The notes beneath the pieces were generated by a model, which worked only from the letters and a program-made list of their open reading frames with translations, searched no databases and was not told the origin of the DNA. Source: Limnovirga soli (GTDB taxonomy: Bacteria; Bacteroidota; Bacteroidia; Chitinophagales; Chitinophagaceae). From it: a stretch of 64,000 bases of DNA. The stretch is taken from NCBI RefSeq assembly GCF_013106755.1, contig NZ_WHPF01000003.1, positions 62,001 through 126,000 on the forward strand, read 5' to 3'. Within the stretch, counting starts at the first letter, position 1; every line of letters begins with the position of its first letter. Shown here one piece after another: positions 42,560 through 53,979 of the stretch. The translations under genes were made by a program, and so were the position numbers.

Positions 42560-42794
42560 GAGGTGTTTAATTTAAAATTGGGTTTTCAGATATCGGATTT
42601 TCATAGTTTGAAGATAATGTATACCCCTCAATTTGTATTAAAATTTTTACCGGCTTTCTTGTAGTATTTATTCTGCATTAGGTTTTGGGTTTTTAGGGAA
42701 GAAAGTATGCCCTTGAGCGTTAGATGCTACAAAAAGTGCATTGCTTTTTTAAATCTCACATAAGCATCAATTAGCACATATGCCCTTTAAACAT

Positions 42795-42802
42795 TACTTT
42801 TG
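42795..42802 (+). promoter_or_regulatory. Possible -7 box for the ABC-F gene
   Basis: TACTTTTG matches TAnnTTTG and lies 24 bp before the start at 42826. No -33 TTTG was found at the usual spacing. Confidence 0.4.
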
Positions 42803-42816
42803 CGCCCTGAAAATAA

Positions 42817-44448
<1,632 letters not shown>

Positions 44449-44471
44449 TAACGGCAATTGAATAATACGAC

Positions 44472-44500
44472 AACCTGTTACGAAAGTGACAGGTTTTTTT
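44472..44500 (+). terminator. Intrinsic terminator after the ABC-F gene
   Basis: AACCTGTTAC pairs with GTGACAGGTT around a GAAA tetraloop, with seven T residues following. It lies 24 bp after the stop. Confidence 0.85.
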
Positions 44501-44521
44501 GTGTTATCAACTAAGGTATAC

Positions 44522-44590
44522 CATGGCATCGCCGCTTGTTAAGTATTTGCTGCTATGTCATGCAAGTACCTCACTTGTACTCTTGTCATT
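44522..44590 (+). repeat. Decayed copy of the interspersed repeat
   Basis: CATGGCATCGCCGCTTG matches the left half of copies 11 and 15, and TCACTTGTAC matches a family C end, but the middle is disrupted by about 35 unrelated bases. Its orientation is forward. It counts as a relic and is not included in the total of 32. Confidence 0.45.
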
Positions 44591-44664
44591 TATGGAAGCA
44601 GTGCATAAAATTGTATGCATCAATATACCATTAACCAGTTCATCGCTATTATCTTTACACGCTT

Positions 44665-45315
44665 ATGCAAGCTCCGGTTTCTATTAATATACAATCACAA
44701 ACCTGCTGGCTTACTGCCCAGCGTACACTTTTTTGGGAGGAGGAGCAATCACTTATTTTATCTGATTTGCATTTTGGTAAAACAGGCCATTTTAGAAAAT
44801 CTGGTATTGCAGTACCCACCTCAGTTTTTGTGGAAGATTTGCAAAGGCTTTTTGCGCAAATTCAATATTTTAAACCTACCCGATTAATTATAGTTGGCGA
44901 TATGTTTCATAGTCACCAAAACCAGGAAATAGCACATTTTGTAAAATGGCGTAACGATATTGGGCATATACAAATACAACTGGTAAAAGGCAATCACGAT
45001 ATACTAAAAGATACCTTTTACCATAATAGCGGCATAGAAGTGCATGAGTCTATTCAGGGTATAAAAGGTTTTGGTTTTGTACATGATCCGGCACAAATTA
45101 GCAATGAGGATTCATATATGTTTACGGGGCATATACACCCGGGTGTACGCATAAAAACCGGTAGCAGGCAAACCCTTAGTTTTCCTTGTTTTTATTTTGG
45201 CGTGCAATATGCCATATTACCTGCTTTTAGCATGTTTACCGGTTATGTAAATATTAAACCAAAAGCCGCAGATACTGTTTATGCCATTGTAAACAATACA
45301 CTGGTTAAAGTATAA
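44665..45315 (+). CDS. pdeM: PdeM-type metallophosphoesterase
   Basis: 216 residues. The calcineurin-like metal site shows as SDLHFGKTGHFRKSG, IVGDMFHSHQN, VKGNHD and TGHIHPGVR, and LHFGK with HFRKSGIAVP is specific to the ligase-associated PdeM (YkuE-independent) family. PdeM is usually encoded with an Lhr-type helicase, exonuclease and ATP-dependent ligase of a DNA damage response cluster; none is present here. The stop codon overlaps the next start by one base. Confidence 0.85.
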   Translation: MQAPVSINIQSQTCWLTAQRTLFWEEEQSLILSDLHFGKTGHFRKSGIAVPTSVFVEDLQRLFAQIQYFKPTRLIIVGDMFHSHQNQEIAHFVKWRNDIGHIQIQLVKGNHDILKDTFYHNSGIEVHESIQGIKGFGFVHDPAQISNEDSYMFTGHIHPGVRIKTGSRQTLSFPCFYFGVQYAILPAFSMFTGYVNIKPKAADTVYAIVNNTLVKV

Positions 45316-46217
45316 TGATAAAAATTGCTTTCGATACCATTTATGCGCATCCTTTGCCGGCGGGGCATAGGTTTCCCATGCTTAAATATGAACTGATACC
45401 TGCTCAGTTATTGCATGAAGGCACTATTGTACAGGAACAATTGTTTGTTCCGCAACCATGTAATGCCGCCAATGTTTTACTAACACACGATGCTGGCTAT
45501 TTTGAAAAGCTATTACACCAAACCCTAACTGCCGCAGAGCAAAGAAAAATCGGTTTCCCCCAATCGCCAATGCTTACCCAAAGGGAGTTGGTTATTGCGC
45601 AGGGTACCATTGATTGTTGCTTATATGCTATGCAATATGGGGTGGCTTTAAATATTGCGGGTGGCACCCATCATGCATTTGCTGATAGGGGAGAAGGCTT
45701 TTGTCTGTTGAATGATATGGCCATTGCGGCCAATTACCTGTTAAGCCAGCAATTAGTAAAAAAAATATTGATTATCGATCTGGATGTACATCAGGGAAAT
45801 GGTACGGCTAAACTGTTTGAGCATAACCCCCATGTTTTTACCTTTAGCATGCATGGCGCCCATAATTATCCGTTTCATAAAGAAAAAAGTGATCTGGATG
45901 TGCCGCTTACTGATGGTGCCGGCACAACAGAATACCTGGATTTATTATACAAAACCCTGCCCCATTTAATCACTACTGTTAAGCCGGATTTTGCATTTTA
46001 CCTGTCTGGCGTAGACATACTTGATACAGATAAATTTGGTAAACTTAAAGTAAGTATGGAGGGGTGCCGGCAAAGAGATGTTTTTGTGTTTAACACCCTG
46101 CAGCAACATGGTATTCCTGTTGCCGTAGCCATGGGCGGCGGTTACTCTGCCGATATTAAATTAATTGTTGAAGCGCATTGCAATACCTACCGGACTGCTA
46201 TGGATTTATATGCCTAA
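45315..46217 (+). CDS. Histone deacetylase family protein
   Basis: 300 residues of the arginase/deacetylase fold. Zinc ligands appear in DLDVHQGNGT (Asp157, His159) and SGVDILDTDKFG; GGTHHAFADRGEGFCLLND carries the active-site His pair. Bacterial members act on acetylated small amines or proteins (AcuC and acetylpolyamine amidohydrolase types). It starts on the last base of the pdeM stop codon, so the two are translationally coupled. Substrate not known. Confidence 0.9.
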   Translation: MIKIAFDTIYAHPLPAGHRFPMLKYELIPAQLLHEGTIVQEQLFVPQPCNAANVLLTHDAGYFEKLLHQTLTAAEQRKIGFPQSPMLTQRELVIAQGTIDCCLYAMQYGVALNIAGGTHHAFADRGEGFCLLNDMAIAANYLLSQQLVKKILIIDLDVHQGNGTAKLFEHNPHVFTFSMHGAHNYPFHKEKSDLDVPLTDGAGTTEYLDLLYKTLPHLITTVKPDFAFYLSGVDILDTDKFGKLKVSMEGCRQRDVFVFNTLQQHGIPVAVAMGGGYSADIKLIVEAHCNTYRTAMDLYA

Positions 46218-46224
46218 AACGTTA

Positions 46225-46671
46225 TTACACATCCAGCATTCTGCGGTGATAGTTAATTTGCCCAAGATGATAATTTAAGTGGCCATACAGGTGTATTAAA
46301 AACTGTGTAGTGGTCAACTCTACATTAAAAACATTAATAGGATAAATTGTTTCCAGCGTTTGATCAGTTAGTTTTTGCAGGGTGGCTACTACTATTTCTT
46401 TGGTCATATTAATTTCGGCAATAAGTACTGGTACGGGAATATTGGTATTGGTAAATTCTTTTTCGCGTTCCCTTTCAAAATCAATTTTGCCAAGGGTTTT
46501 ACCAATAAAATGTTTCAGGTTGCCAATAAGGTGCAAGCTTAGGTTGCCGCCACTGTTAAGAATGCCATCTTGTATTTGCCATATTATTTTTTCGTTGCTA
46601 TAGGCGTTAATTTCTGTTGCCAGTTTGGTAAGGTCGCGTTCAAAAAGGCTGGCTAAACTTTCCTGTATCAT
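46225..46671 (-). CDS. DinB-fold protein, DUF1572-like
   Basis: 148 residues. NSGGNLSLHLIGNLKHFIG with two His, followed by HLYGHLNYHLGQINYHRRML with four His, is the metal-site pattern of DUF1572/DinB-like four-helix proteins. Activity not known for most members. It is convergent with the HDAC-type gene, 7 bp between stop codons. A second DinB-fold gene lies at 39769. Confidence 0.78.
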   Translation of the reverse strand: MIQESLASLFERDLTKLATEINAYSNEKIIWQIQDGILNSGGNLSLHLIGNLKHFIGKTLGKIDFEREREKEFTNTNIPVPVLIAEINMTKEIVVATLQKLTDQTLETIYPINVFNVELTTTQFLIHLYGHLNYHLGQINYHRRMLDV

Positions 46672-46745
46672 AGTGTTGCTTTTATTATAAAATTAATAGT
46701 TATTGCCCGTTTTTGGCTGTTGAATTTGATGCCATACCCGTTGCC

Positions 46746-46765
46746 GTACAAGAGTGCGACGCAAG
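46746..46765 (-). repeat. Interspersed intergenic repeat, copy 25 (family A)
   Basis: GTACAAGAGTGCGACGCAAG followed by CGGTGC. TGGCTGTTGAATTTGATGCC upstream matches the right box. Paired with copy 26 in reverse-forward order, unlike the other five pairs. Confidence 0.88.
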
Positions 46766-46887
46766 CGGTGCTAATAGATTCTTTCACTGTTCGGCTAATA
46801 ATACAGTATTTAACAGTGGTGTGGATTATAATAGGTAATATAGGAATAACTGTTTTTAGCCAAGGCAAAACAATACAATTAAGCTTT

Positions 46888-46908
46888 ACTTGCGTCGCAC
46901 ACTTGTGC
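46888..46908 (+). repeat. Interspersed intergenic repeat, copy 26 (family A)
   Basis: Forward ACACTTG form ending GTGC. Right end CCGGCAGCATTTTACAGCC matches the extended right box. Confidence 0.92.
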
Positions 46909-46995
46909 TAAAGTAATTACCGGCAGCATTTTACAGCCATTAAACACTCCGGTATAAAAGATTTTGCCGAAAACTATACTTAAATGTTAACAGTT

Positions 46996-47003
46996 TACTT
47001 TTG
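46996..47003 (+). promoter_or_regulatory. Possible -7 box for the M16 peptidase gene
   Basis: TACTTTTG matches TAnnTTTG, 55 bp before the start at 47059. A second TTTGCG lies just after it. Confidence 0.4.
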
Positions 47004-47058
47004 CTTTGCGTACTAACTTAGCGTTGCCTTTTTATTTATAAACACCCAATTAATTTTT

Positions 47059-49869
47059 ATGTTACGAAAATGCATCACCTATGTATTGCTGGTAGTTTTT
47101 AGTATATCTACAATAATAGCTTCGGCACAAACCGGACAGGAGAAATTACCGGTAGACCCAGCTGTAAAAATTGGTAAACTACCCAATGGTTTAACGTATT
47201 ATATTAGAAAAAATGATAAGCCCGAAAGCAAGGCCGAAATGCGCCTGGTAGTTAATACGGGGTCTATTATGGAAGATAACGACCAGCAAGGTCTGGCTCA
47301 CTTTATTGAGCATATGGCTTTTAATGGTTCCACCCATTTTAAGAAGAACGAATTGGTAAGTGCCCTGCAAAATATGGGTATTGAGTTTGGTGCCGATTTG
47401 AATGCCTACACCAGTTTTGATGAAACGGTGTATATACTGCCAGTACCCTTAACAGATACCAGTAATTTGCGCAAAGGCCTTACCGTTTTACAGGATTGGG
47501 CAGGCGGCCTTTCTTTAGATAAAGACCAGATTGACGGGGAACGTAATGTGGTACTGGAAGAAAGCCGTTTAGGTAAAGGTGCAGATGACCGTATGTTTCG
47601 TAAAATTTATCCCTTGCAATATGCAGGTTCAAAATATGCCAACCGTTTGCCTATTGGTAAAGACAGTATTATAAAGCATGCGAGCTATGATGCAGTAAGA
47701 CGTTTTTATAAAGAGTGGTACCGCCCTAACCTGATGGCTGTAATTGTGGTTGGCGATATTGACCCTCTTAAAGTGGAACAATTAATAAAAGAATATTTTG
47801 GCGTACTTAAAAACCCTGCCAATGCAAGGCCAAGAACCGCAGCTATCGTGCCAGAACGTACAGCAGATAATGCAATAGTTGTTACCGATAAGGAAGCTAC
47901 CAATTTTTATGTACAGGTAGAATTTTCGGCAAAGCCAGTTAAGCCAGATGTAACAGTTGCTGATTACAGGCAATACCTGGTGCGTAATTTATTTGCCAGT
48001 TTGTTAAACGAACGCCTGTCTGACTTAAGGCAAAGCGCCAATCCTCCATTCTTGTATGCCGCGGCAGATTTTAACAGCTATGCCAGGGGCTACCAAAGTT
48101 TTAGTGCGTTTGCGGTAGCAGGCAAAGATGGTCCGGATACGGCTTTGTTTGCCATGATGAAAGAAATTGAGCGGGTGAAAAAATTTGGTTTTACGGCCGA
48201 TGAATTAGACCGTGCCAAAAAAGAAATGCTGGCCAATTTTGAACAATTGTATAATAACCGGGATAAAACCGAATCGCCAAGTTTTGTGGAAGAATATATT
48301 CGTAATTTTTTGGCCAAGGAATGTATTCCTGGTATTGAAAAAGAGTTTGAATACCGCAAACAAATGTTGCCTGGCATAACCATTGCCGAAGTAAATGCAG
48401 TAGCAAAACCTTTGCAACAAAAACAGCATTTTTTTGCCAGCCTGCAAGGCCCTGCTGAAAGCGGAATAGCCCTTCCGGACAAAAATGCATTATTGGCCAA
48501 TACAGTGGCTGCCATGAAACAGGAAGTGAAAGCCAAAGAAGAAAAAGCAATTGCTTCAGCCTTAATAAATACAAAAATACAGCCGGGCAAAATTGTAAGC
48601 GAAACTAAGAATGAGCAACTAGGGGTAACCGAACTTGGCTTTGCCAATGGCGTAAAAGTAATATTAAAGCCAACCGATTTTAAAAACGATGAAATTATAC
48701 TAACTTCTTTCCATAAAGGGGGTACTTCATTATATGGTGTGGCAGATAAATACAATGCAGCAAATGCCGCCGGTATTGTAGCACAAATGGGTATTGGCGA
48801 TTTCTCACCTACAGATCTAAACAAGTATATGGCTGGCAAAAATGCCAGTGTTTTTCCACGTATTGGTGGACTTACTGCCGCATTAAATGGTTCCAGCTCA
48901 GTAAAAGATTTTGAAACCTTATTACAGTTATGCTATTTATATATTAATGCGCCCCGTAAGGATGAGGCATTGTTTAATGCCTGGAAAGAAAAACAAAAAT
49001 CTGCAACAAGTTTTGCCATGGCAAATCCACAAACGGCGTTTGTTGATACATTGTATCAAACCTTATATCAGGGAAATCCATTGGCTCCATCGCCAATTGC
49101 AAAGCCTGAAAATTTTGATAAGATTGATCTTAACAGGGCTATGGAAATATACAAAGAGCAGTTTGGCAATGCCAATGAGTTTACTTTTATTTTTACTGGT
49201 AGCATTGATGTTGAAAAAGTAAAACCTTTATTGGAAATGTACCTGGGGGCCCTTACTTCTACAGGTAAAGCGGCTGCATATGTGGATAATGGTGTACGCC
49301 CTTTAAAAGGTAATTCGCAGTTTAATGTATATAAAGGCAAAGAACCCAAAAGCTTAATTCTTACTTTTTATACAGGCGAAGTAAATTATACAGAAGACTT
49401 AGAACTAAAGGCTGCTGCATTAAGCGAAGTTTTGAATATAAAAATAATTGAAGACCTGCGCGAAAAATTAGGTGCCATTTATGGTGGTGGCATATTTGCC
49501 AATGTGGGCAGGTTGCCATATGGCAATTATCAGGTGGTATTGCAATTACCTTGTGGCCCCGAAAATGTAGACACGCTTATTAAAAGTGCCGCTATTGAAA
49601 TTGACAAAATAAAAGCGAATGGCCCAACCGAAGAAGATTTGGCTAAGATTAAAAAGACCTGGTTGGAACAATACAAGGTACAAATAAAGCAAAATGGATA
49701 TTGGAGTGGTAAACTGCAAAGTATCTACTTTAATGGTAATACAGCGGATCGCATTTTTACATATGAGCAATTGGTAAATGCATTAACTGTTGCTGATATA
49801 AAAGCGGTTGCCAATCAATTGTTAGATAATAATAATGTATTGCAGGCAGTATTAAACCCCGAGCAATAA
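47059..49869 (+). CDS. M16 family zinc peptidase (PqqL-like)
   Basis: 936 residues, the full two-half M16 architecture. A signal peptide (about 1-24, ending IIASAQ) sends it to the periplasm or surface. The inverted zinc motif is H81-F-I-E84-H85, with a further Glu in VLEESR near 165. The C-terminal half lacks the zinc motif, as expected. Such enzymes form a clam-shell chamber that degrades small peptides. The gene is monocistronic and is flanked by repeat copies on both sides. Confidence 0.92.
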   Translation: MLRKCITYVLLVVFSISTIIASAQTGQEKLPVDPAVKIGKLPNGLTYYIRKNDKPESKAEMRLVVNTGSIMEDNDQQGLAHFIEHMAFNGSTHFKKNELVSALQNMGIEFGADLNAYTSFDETVYILPVPLTDTSNLRKGLTVLQDWAGGLSLDKDQIDGERNVVLEESRLGKGADDRMFRKIYPLQYAGSKYANRLPIGKDSIIKHASYDAVRRFYKEWYRPNLMAVIVVGDIDPLKVEQLIKEYFGVLKNPANARPRTAAIVPERTADNAIVVTDKEATNFYVQVEFSAKPVKPDVTVADYRQYLVRNLFASLLNERLSDLRQSANPPFLYAAADFNSYARGYQSFSAFAVAGKDGPDTALFAMMKEIERVKKFGFTADELDRAKKEMLANFEQLYNNRDKTESPSFVEEYIRNFLAKECIPGIEKEFEYRKQMLPGITIAEVNAVAKPLQQKQHFFASLQGPAESGIALPDKNALLANTVAAMKQEVKAKEEKAIASALINTKIQPGKIVSETKNEQLGVTELGFANGVKVILKPTDFKNDEIILTSFHKGGTSLYGVADKYNAANAAGIVAQMGIGDFSPTDLNKYMAGKNASVFPRIGGLTAALNGSSSVKDFETLLQLCYLYINAPRKDEALFNAWKEKQKSATSFAMANPQTAFVDTLYQTLYQGNPLAPSPIAKPENFDKIDLNRAMEIYKEQFGNANEFTFIFTGSIDVEKVKPLLEMYLGALTSTGKAAAYVDNGVRPLKGNSQFNVYKGKEPKSLILTFYTGEVNYTEDLELKAAALSEVLNIKIIEDLREKLGAIYGGGIFANVGRLPYGNYQVVLQLPCGPENVDTLIKSAAIEIDKIKANGPTEEDLAKIKKTWLEQYKVQIKQNGYWSGKLQSIYFNGNTADRIFTYEQLVNALTVADIKAVANQLLDNNNVLQAVLNPEQ

Positions 49870-49909
49870 AATCAATTTGTAGCCCGGCATTGCAATATAG
49901 TTCAGCTTT

Positions 49910-49930
49910 ACTTGCGTCGCACTCTTGTAC
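49910..49930 (+). repeat. Interspersed intergenic repeat, copy 27 (family A)
   Basis: Forward copy with left box TAGCCCGGCA (49881-49890) and right box TTGCAGCTTAT. Paired with copy 28 in the convergent gap. Confidence 0.93.
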
Positions 49931-49998
49931 GGTTAGATATGTTTGCAGCTTATAATTGAATTGGTTGCTTACGCTAAATTGATGATAGTAATTCTACA

Positions 49999-50019
49999 GC
50001 ACAAGAGTGCGACGCAAGT
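49999..50019 (-). repeat. Interspersed intergenic repeat, copy 28 (family A)
   Basis: GCACAAGAGTGCGACGCAAGT then AAAG. Inverted partner of copy 27, 68 bp away. Confidence 0.9.
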
Positions 50020-50073
50020 AAAGTAGGATAGCAAACTAAAAGCATGGCTCATAAAAAAAACTAAAGCATATAT

Positions 50074-50111
50074 AAACAAAAAGCGCTCAATTATTTGAGC
50101 GCTTTTTGTTT
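50074..50111. terminator. Strong bidirectional terminator
   Basis: Perfect 17-bp arms (50074-50090 and 50095-50111) around a TTAT loop, with GCGCTCAA/TTGAGCGC at the core and A-rich/T-rich outer halves. It ends the M1 peptidase gene and can stop readthrough from the M16 side. Confidence 0.9.
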
Positions 50112-50127
50112 ATTAACTTCGAAGTAA

Positions 50128-52572
50128 TTATTTGTATACTTTTTTAATATAGTCTTCCAGCTCTTTATCTTTCTGACCAATATTATCAAAACCAGCTTTA
50201 AAAATATAGTCAGTATATTCCTGATCTGTTTGTGATAAAGTATTTCTGAAACTAACAATTTGATCGATGCCTTGTTTTATTTTTTCTATATCATCAAGTT
50301 TAGACAGGTAATAAAACAGTGGAAAAGTAGCATCAAATTTATCCTGACCCGGCGGAAAGGTTGCATACATTTTAATTACAAACTCGAAATCTTCTTCTGC
50401 GCCATTAATCATAATTACTGTGCTGGCAACACTGGCCAATTTGCCCTTGGCATCTTTTATATATTTTTTGGCCAACTTATAGGCATTTGCACTGTCTATA
50501 TTATTTAAACCAGATAGAGCCTCTCCTGAAATGGTATAGGAAGAGTCGTTTACATATTGTTCAAAAATAGGTTTGTATTGCTCGGCGTAGGTATTGGCTA
50601 ATGCTTCGATAGCCCTAGCTTTTGTTTTAGGGTCTTTTTCTGTTTTTACCATCCCTTCAATTTTTGCCAGGGTGTTTTCATCACTTAACAAGGCTGAGTC
50701 TGAAGAAATGGTACTAAGTGTAAATGAACGTATGCCTGCATAAGCATCATCTAAACCTTTTAATAATTCAGGCATATTTTTTTTGGCAAAATAGTTTAGG
50801 GCTTCAATCCTGTCAACATATAATGGTGCATATTTTATTTGTGCTACATAGTTTGCTGCTGTTTTATTATCTGTTTTTTCCCACAGCATAATTTTATCTC
50901 CGTCAACATTTACTAAATCAGGACGTTGGTTATAGGTGAAACGGAAAGTATCTGTTTTGTTACTAATAAAGAAACTAAAGCGTTGTTTGGTTGCACCTGT
51001 ATAAACATCAATGGCTACAGGTAATTTGAAAATTTTATCTGACTGTGTTTGTTGAATAATCGCCATCCCCTTACCGGCAGCGTCATCATATTTGTAGTCG
51101 ATTTTTACAATTGGATGCCCGCTGCCATAATACCATTGGTTCCAGAACCAGTTGAGGTCTTTTCCTGTAACTGATTCAAATGCCAATCTTAATTGTTGGG
51201 CCTCGCCGGTTTTAAATTTATTGGTTGTTAAATAATTATTGAGTGATTTAAAGAAAGCATCCTCGCCCACATAATTGCGCAACATATTAAGTATTCGGCC
51301 ACCTTTATTATAGCTTACTGCATCAAACATATCTTCCTGGTCTTTATAATAAAAACGTACCAGGTCTTTTTTCTCACCGCTACTGCTAAGGTAATCCTGC
51401 ATTTCGTTGTAGTTGTGTTCATCACCGGCATCTTTGCCATGTTTGTATTCATCCCAAAGTGTTTCGCTAAAATCGGCAAAACTTTCGTTTACGGTAAGGT
51501 TGCTCCAGCTTTCTGCAGTTACGAGGTCTCCAAACCATTGGTGAAACAATTCGTGGGCTATAGTTTCCTCCCATTCATTTCCATCTACCAATTGCCTTGC
51601 ATTTTGGTTAGCAGTTTCCTGGTGTAGCGTAGCAGTAGTATTTTCCATGGCGCCACTCACATAATCGCGGCCAACAATTTGTGCATATTTCTGCCATTGA
51701 TACTCCACGCCTAATTTCTCAGAAAAGAATTTCATCATTTCGGGGGTATAGCCAAATATTTTTCTGGCAACTGGGGCATACTCTTTTTCTACATAATAGC
51801 TAACTTCTTTTCCTTTATAACTGTCTTTGATTATAGTATACTCGCCAACACCCATAAAAAATAAATAAGGCGCATGGGGTAAATCCATTTTCCAGCTATC
51901 TGTTCTTGTACCATCTGCATTTTTTTTCTGCCCAATTAATAAGCCATTAGAAAGGGTAACATATTTATCAGGTACAGTCATATTTATTTCATCTGTACTT
52001 TTTTGGTTTGGTCTGTCGATGGTAGGCACCCAAACGCTGGTGCCTTCCGTTTCACCTTGTGTCCATATTTGGGTGGGTTTGCTTTTATCTTCACCGGTTG
52101 GATTGATAAAGTATAAACCTTTGGCATCAGTAATGGCTACACTGCCTGCTCCGGTATATTCGTTTGGTTTGGCGATATAATTGATATAAATGGTATATTT
52201 TTCATCTGCGCCATAGGTTTTATTCAGTTTTATAAATAGGTTCATGCCATTGTAATCGTAGGTAAGCGGCGTAGTTTTATTGTTTGCTACCAGTGCCACT
52301 TCCTTTATTTCCATTGCTTTGGCATCCAGGTTTAGAGAATCAGTTGGATAAAAATGCGGTTTTAATGTAATCCACACTTTGCCATACATCCATGATTTTG
52401 AATAGTCAAAAGATACATCCAGTTTGGTATGTACCAGATCGTTTATTTTAGTTGCTTCAGACCTGTATAATTTACGCCAGGGGGCATCCTTGTTGGCTTT
52501 TACAGTAATTTGGGCATTGGAAACAGATGCAATTAACAATAACAAAACAACCATATATCGCTTCATACTCAT
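50128..52572 (-). CDS. M1 family aminopeptidase
   Basis: 814 residues with a signal peptide (about 1-20). The exopeptidase motif GAMEN appears in SGAMENTTAT, the zinc motif is H340-E-L-F-H344 with Glu363 18 residues on (NESFAD), all intact. The C-terminal 250 residues form a HEAT-like helical domain. Signal peptide implies periplasmic or surface trimming of peptides, which fits with the M16 peptidase across the convergent gap. An alternative start is two codons downstream. Confidence 0.94.
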   Translation of the reverse strand: MSMKRYMVVLLLLIASVSNAQITVKANKDAPWRKLYRSEATKINDLVHTKLDVSFDYSKSWMYGKVWITLKPHFYPTDSLNLDAKAMEIKEVALVANNKTTPLTYDYNGMNLFIKLNKTYGADEKYTIYINYIAKPNEYTGAGSVAITDAKGLYFINPTGEDKSKPTQIWTQGETEGTSVWVPTIDRPNQKSTDEINMTVPDKYVTLSNGLLIGQKKNADGTRTDSWKMDLPHAPYLFFMGVGEYTIIKDSYKGKEVSYYVEKEYAPVARKIFGYTPEMMKFFSEKLGVEYQWQKYAQIVGRDYVSGAMENTTATLHQETANQNARQLVDGNEWEETIAHELFHQWFGDLVTAESWSNLTVNESFADFSETLWDEYKHGKDAGDEHNYNEMQDYLSSSGEKKDLVRFYYKDQEDMFDAVSYNKGGRILNMLRNYVGEDAFFKSLNNYLTTNKFKTGEAQQLRLAFESVTGKDLNWFWNQWYYGSGHPIVKIDYKYDDAAGKGMAIIQQTQSDKIFKLPVAIDVYTGATKQRFSFFISNKTDTFRFTYNQRPDLVNVDGDKIMLWEKTDNKTAANYVAQIKYAPLYVDRIEALNYFAKKNMPELLKGLDDAYAGIRSFTLSTISSDSALLSDENTLAKIEGMVKTEKDPKTKARAIEALANTYAEQYKPIFEQYVNDSSYTISGEALSGLNNIDSANAYKLAKKYIKDAKGKLASVASTVIMINGAEEDFEFVIKMYATFPPGQDKFDATFPLFYYLSKLDDIEKIKQGIDQIVSFRNTLSQTDQEYTDYIFKAGFDNIGQKDKELEDYIKKVYK

Positions 52573-52584
52573 TTTTTAAGTATG

Positions 52585-52592
52585 CAAAAATA
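52585..52592 (-). promoter_or_regulatory. Possible -7 box for the M1 peptidase gene
   Basis: CAAAAATA (reverse of TAnnTTTG) 13 bp upstream of the start codon at 52572. Confidence 0.4.
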
Positions 52593-52690
52593 CCGCTCCT
52601 TAGTTTTGTAACTATTAAATAAATGGTAAATGGTTAAAATAGCTGCATTATTGTTTGCGGCACGGTTTCTGCCTAATTCGTTTTTTAATG

Positions 52691-52698
52691 TAGTTTTG
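52691..52698 (+). promoter_or_regulatory. Possible -7 box for the DUF4476 gene
   Basis: TAGTTTTG matches TAnnTTTG and ends 13 bp before the start at 52711, giving a very short leader. Confidence 0.4.
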
Positions 52699-52710
52699 TT
52701 TCAAATATAA

Positions 52711-53973
52711 ATGGGCAGCATGTTTGCATATTTCAGAAAAATAGTAACGACAATATTTTTAATTTTCATACTGGTATCAGGTAATTTGTATGCGCAGCAA
52801 AACCATTTTGTGTACATACAATCTGATGCTAAGCAGGCTTTTACGGTTAAAATAAATGAGCAGGTATTTACAGCTTCTTCAATTGGTTATGTAATTATTC
52901 CTAAACTAATTGATGGTGAATATAAAGCCACGATAAGTTTTCCCAATAATCAATTCCCCGATCAGCAATTTGTTTTCACAGTTAGCAATAACGACATTGG
53001 GTATTCGCTAAAAAATTATGGTCAAAAAGGCTGGGGTCTTTTTAACCTCCAAACGCTTGATGTAACATTAGCTATCCAAAATATAAATACTACCACACCT
53101 GCACAAGAGGCCACAGCTAAAAACAATGGGTTTGGCGATATGCTTGCAGATGTAGTTAGTGATCCTAATATTCAGGCACCTGTTATTGTACCCACAATAG
53201 CTGAAAAAGAAAACAAACCAGCTGCCGGGGTAGAAAAAATAGATACTGTTACTACCCCCCTCGCCATTACTGATTCTGTAAAAAATACAAATCCTATGGT
53301 AAAGTATAGCGAACGCTATGCGGATAGTGGTGTTGCCATTGTTTTTTTGGATACTGTTAATCGTAAATCTGATACCATCAGTATTTTTCTGCCAGATGTA
53401 AATCCAATCATTCCAAACAGTGTAAACCAGCCAGCCGATAGCAGCAAAACTATTATTCAGGAACCCACAACCATATTAGCAGATACATTTGACGTTAAAG
53501 AGACTGTTGAGTCAGATACAACTGGTATAAAAAATCCTTTTTACAATAAAACATCATCCGCAGATACAATCGCAGCAACAGTTTCAACAAAAGTGCTAAA
53601 AGATACGGTGGTTCAAAATGTAGAAAAAAAAGTAGCTATTGTTCCTGAGGTAAATGCTGTAAACGTTACAGATAATGCGGTGAACTGTACCAATATATTT
53701 ACTGATGCAGATGCAGATAAACTGCGTAAAAAAATGTTTGCTGTAACTGGTGATAATAAAATGATTGAACTGGCACGAAAGTATTTTGCAGGTAAATGTG
53801 TAACCGTGGCCCAACTAAAAACTTTAAGTGGTTCTTTTCTTTCGGATGAAGCTAGGTATAATTTCTTTAGTGCGGCTTATGCTTTTGCTGATGATAAATT
53901 GGCATTTGCCACACTGGAAAATCAACTTATCGATCCTTTATATAAAAACCGTTTTAAAGCCCTGCTTAAATAA
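52711..53973 (+). CDS. Secreted DUF4476 protein
   Basis: 420 residues. Signal peptide about 1-28 (ending NLYAQQ). The first domain (about 30-125) looks like a small beta domain; the middle (about 130-320) is low-complexity, rich in Asp, Thr, Val and Pro. The C-terminal DUF4476 domain (about 325-418) has CTNIFTDADADKLRKKMF, CVTVAQLKTLSGSFLSDEAR and FFSAAYAFADD. DUF4476 is a common Bacteroidota domain with no known function. truA starts 6 bp after its stop. Confidence 0.88.
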   Translation: MGSMFAYFRKIVTTIFLIFILVSGNLYAQQNHFVYIQSDAKQAFTVKINEQVFTASSIGYVIIPKLIDGEYKATISFPNNQFPDQQFVFTVSNNDIGYSLKNYGQKGWGLFNLQTLDVTLAIQNINTTTPAQEATAKNNGFGDMLADVVSDPNIQAPVIVPTIAEKENKPAAGVEKIDTVTTPLAITDSVKNTNPMVKYSERYADSGVAIVFLDTVNRKSDTISIFLPDVNPIIPNSVNQPADSSKTIIQEPTTILADTFDVKETVESDTTGIKNPFYNKTSSADTIAATVSTKVLKDTVVQNVEKKVAIVPEVNAVNVTDNAVNCTNIFTDADADKLRKKMFAVTGDNKMIELARKYFAGKCVTVAQLKTLSGSFLSDEARYNFFSAAYAFADDKLAFATLENQLIDPLYKNRFKALLK

Positions 53974-53979
53974 TGCCAT

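Larger units (their letters stand above)
46672..47058. other. 387 bp divergent intergenic region
   Basis: Contains repeat copies 25 (reverse) and 26 (forward), 122 bp apart, and a -7-like box at 46996-47003 upstream of the M16 peptidase gene. No gene seen. Confidence 0.6.
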
